A stretch of 64,000 nucleotides of DNA from the NCBI GenBank assembly GCA_003344405.1, contig NOWV01000008.1, positions 744,001 to 808,000 of the forward strand, written 5' to 3'. The notes beneath the pieces were generated by a model. That model worked only from the letters and a program-made list of their open reading frames with translations. It did no database searches and was not told the DNA's origin. Positions 62,201 to 64,000 of this stretch are shown here, one piece after another; the stretch's first letter is position 1, and every line of letters begins with the position of its first letter. The position numbers and the translations under genes are program-made. This DNA comes from Trichoplax sp. H2. Taxonomy: Eukaryota > Placozoa > Uniplacotomia > Trichoplacea.

Positions 62201-63676
62201 TGGAATCGATCCAAAATTAATCGCACTCATTTCTATTTTCAGTCATTTTCAGTCAACTGAGCATGCTTATGCTATGAAATTAGATAACAATAGAGTTTGG
62301 GACTACACCGGTGATAATTATGTTCACAGACTGGTCCAAAATAAAAGTGATGGCAAGCCAGTTGCTATTTCTAATAATGATGTGTTTGTATGTTGGATAC
62401 ATTACTACCCATAAATGAACTGCTTAATGGAATTACCGTAATAATTTGCGGGCTTTAAATTACAATCTGATGCATTAATAAGATATGATGCCTTTATTGA
62501 TTTACTACTGTATTAGGCCGATGATGAAGATAAAAGAGATTCTTTGGCATTAGAGGTAAATAGTGCTGCTGTAGTAGTGTCGATACATTTACCTTTGCAA
62601 ACCTTTAACCTTCGTATTGGCTGCTTCTTTTGGTAGTTTACGTACTTACTTACGCAGCAATTAGAATCTCAGCGTCGATACTATGAGTCTAAGATTTTAT
62701 CTCTAGAAGGAGAAACGGCTAAAAAGGTATTAAAATCCTATAGTTCTCGCAGGATTACTTTGCATTTTTATTTCTTGTAAACTAATAACAACGCTAGCTG
62801 ATGTTTATTTCATATCATATCATTTCACTTAGTTAAGTCTTCGTGAAGAGGAGGTGCAACTGCTGAAGAAATCTATGTCTGTTTTGCAGCAAGAACACAC
62901 TAGTACTGTTCAACAGCGTCAGAATCTAGAAAATAAATCACTTTCGGTAAATTCTGTTACAGTAAATAAGAGAATATTACTGTAATAGTACTTTGCATAT
63001 TTCGTAACTACGTATAATACCTATGATGTTATTCAGATAGGAAACAAATTAAAGAAACTTGCCAAAGAACTGGATGAAGAGAAGGAGGTTTGTACTACTA
63101 ACAATTTACGCTAATTTAGTCTTTAGTCATATCTATGAAGGCACCCACGCAAGAAGTTTACTTTCCACATCTTAGATGAATAAATGTATGCGGGATAATC
63201 AAGCACAGTTAATGGAACGCTTGCAGTCTAGCGATGAAAACTGGAAAAAAAAAGAAAAAGAGCATCTTCAGGTCTCGTATTTCTAAAAAATTTGATTTTA
63301 ATATATGTATATATATATCTAATAAAAATTTTAATGATACCGCGAAGCGTTGACTAGTAAGTGAAATTAGTCCCTGTGTTTTATTAGAAAATAAATGATT
63401 TGCAAGATCAGTTACGGGATGTAATGTTCTATCTTGATGCGCAGAAGAAGGTATCGCAATCACCAACAGAAGCGCAGAAAGTATGTTTATAACCCGCAAT
63501 GTCGTCACTATTTTATTTGCAACTTTTGAACTGAGCCTCATAGCAAAAATTAAAAAAATTTAATTTCGTTATAGGATATTCAGGATGGAAATATAAGTGT
63601 AGGTGCTGCTGGGTGCTCCGCGACTTCAGCTAGCAACCCTAGCCATGCCCGAAAGTCACGAAAAAAGAGGAAATGA
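59212..63676 (+). CDS. BRAP: BRCA1-associated protein / IMP, RING and UBP zinc-finger E3 ligase
   Basis: Cytoplasmic E3 ubiquitin ligase that in mammals restrains RAS-MAPK signalling. Nineteen exons: 59212-59284, 59599-59850, 60432-60558, 60666-60776, 60976-61054, 61136-61198, 61339-61389, 61481-61546, 61630-61712, 61800-61875, 62034-62101, 62243-62381, 62517-62555, 62637-62726, 62833-62946, 63037-63087, 63176-63271, 63388-63480, 63575-63676. Every junction keeps phase, giving 590 residues (human 592). Order: N-terminus M-I-S-L-I-C-L-R; F-L-S-G-N-P and an RNA-binding-like fold (about 130-240); RING from C267-P-V-C to C303-P-V-C with C-N-H-T-F-H; UBP zinc finger about 320-385 (C-x2-C, C-I-C pairs, G-C-G-R-Y, V-W-D-Y); coiled coil about 410-555; basic tail ending R-K-K-R-K. 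The start of exon 2 (59599) is the least certain junction. Confidence 0.96.
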
Positions 63677-64000
63677 TGTTACTATTTCGATGTAAAGAAT
63701 TCCATCTAAATTTTATTTCAGCTATTGATTACGAATTCTTGTGTCCTATTCATTAATATGAAAAATTAGCAAAGAAATCAATGATTTTGTACATAACTTG
63801 ACTTTAATTCTTGTTTATTCTACTGTATATTTGAGGCCATCCATTACCTATGTTAGAATATTTCCATGATAAATTTTGCTGTGTGTTGACAAATTTGTTA
63901 TTCAATACATCGTAACATTCGTTATATTTTGATACAACTATGGAAATGGATTATAATAGAAGAATTTATAAATAGCAGTAGATTATCGAGCTGCATTGCA
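63677..64000. other. BRAP 3' flank
   Basis: Probable BRAP 3' UTR and downstream AT-rich DNA up to the window end. No further gene is visible. Confidence 0.5.

Noticed and set aside
1-64000. tRNA, rRNA, CRISPR arrays, bacterial operons or viral genes
   Set aside because: No GGTTCGAATCC-type B boxes in a foldable context, no regular short direct repeats with spacers, and no viral or bacterial protein signatures were found by eye.

Overview
The window looks like nuclear DNA of a placozoan animal (Trichoplax type). This is inferred from an AT-rich background, short GT-AG introns, single-exon rhodopsin-class receptors, and intron-rich orthologues of animal genes whose predicted lengths nearly match the human proteins (BRAP 590 versus 592 residues, RAD51D 335 versus 328, GLTP 200 versus 209, Elongin B 122 versus 118). 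No bacterial, viral or organellar signature was seen.

Layout. Positions 1-1033 hold the possible last codons of an upstream gene and a three-exon Elongin B gene (ELOB, +). From about 1 to 47 kb the DNA is gene-poor and AT-rich. It carries four uninterrupted class A GPCR genes at 10.1 kb (+), 24.7 kb (-), 35.1 kb (+) and 42.7 kb (+). All four share an unusual second extracellular loop (GLGxY followed by CW[LI]D), so they are one local receptor family; the fourth has lost most of the activation motifs. Between them lie degenerate tandem duplications, an interspersed repeat, a CpG-rich island and an assembly gap.

From 47 to 64 kb the DNA is gene-dense and intron-rich: GLTP (-), RAD51D (+, head-to-head with GLTP across 673 bp), a TMEM109-like membrane protein (-, convergent with RAD51D), and the 19-exon BRAP gene (+), which ends at 63676. 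I rebuilt these gene models by hand from splice signals, reading phase and family alignment. Every junction in GLTP, RAD51D and BRAP keeps phase.

Two runs of 20 Ns (21973-21992 and 57052-57071) are each flanked by near-identical copies of the same sequence. They look like unmerged overlapping contigs from two haplotypes, so true distances there are shorter than shown.

The genes do not form one pathway. ELOB and BRAP belong to ubiquitin ligase biology, RAD51D to recombinational repair, GLTP to glycolipid transfer, and the GPCRs to an unknown ligand response. The least described items are the divergent receptor family, the frame-conserved duplicated small ORFs at 15.4-17.8 kb, the 0.7-kb dispersed repeat and the GTAC-palindrome clusters around the right-hand promoters.
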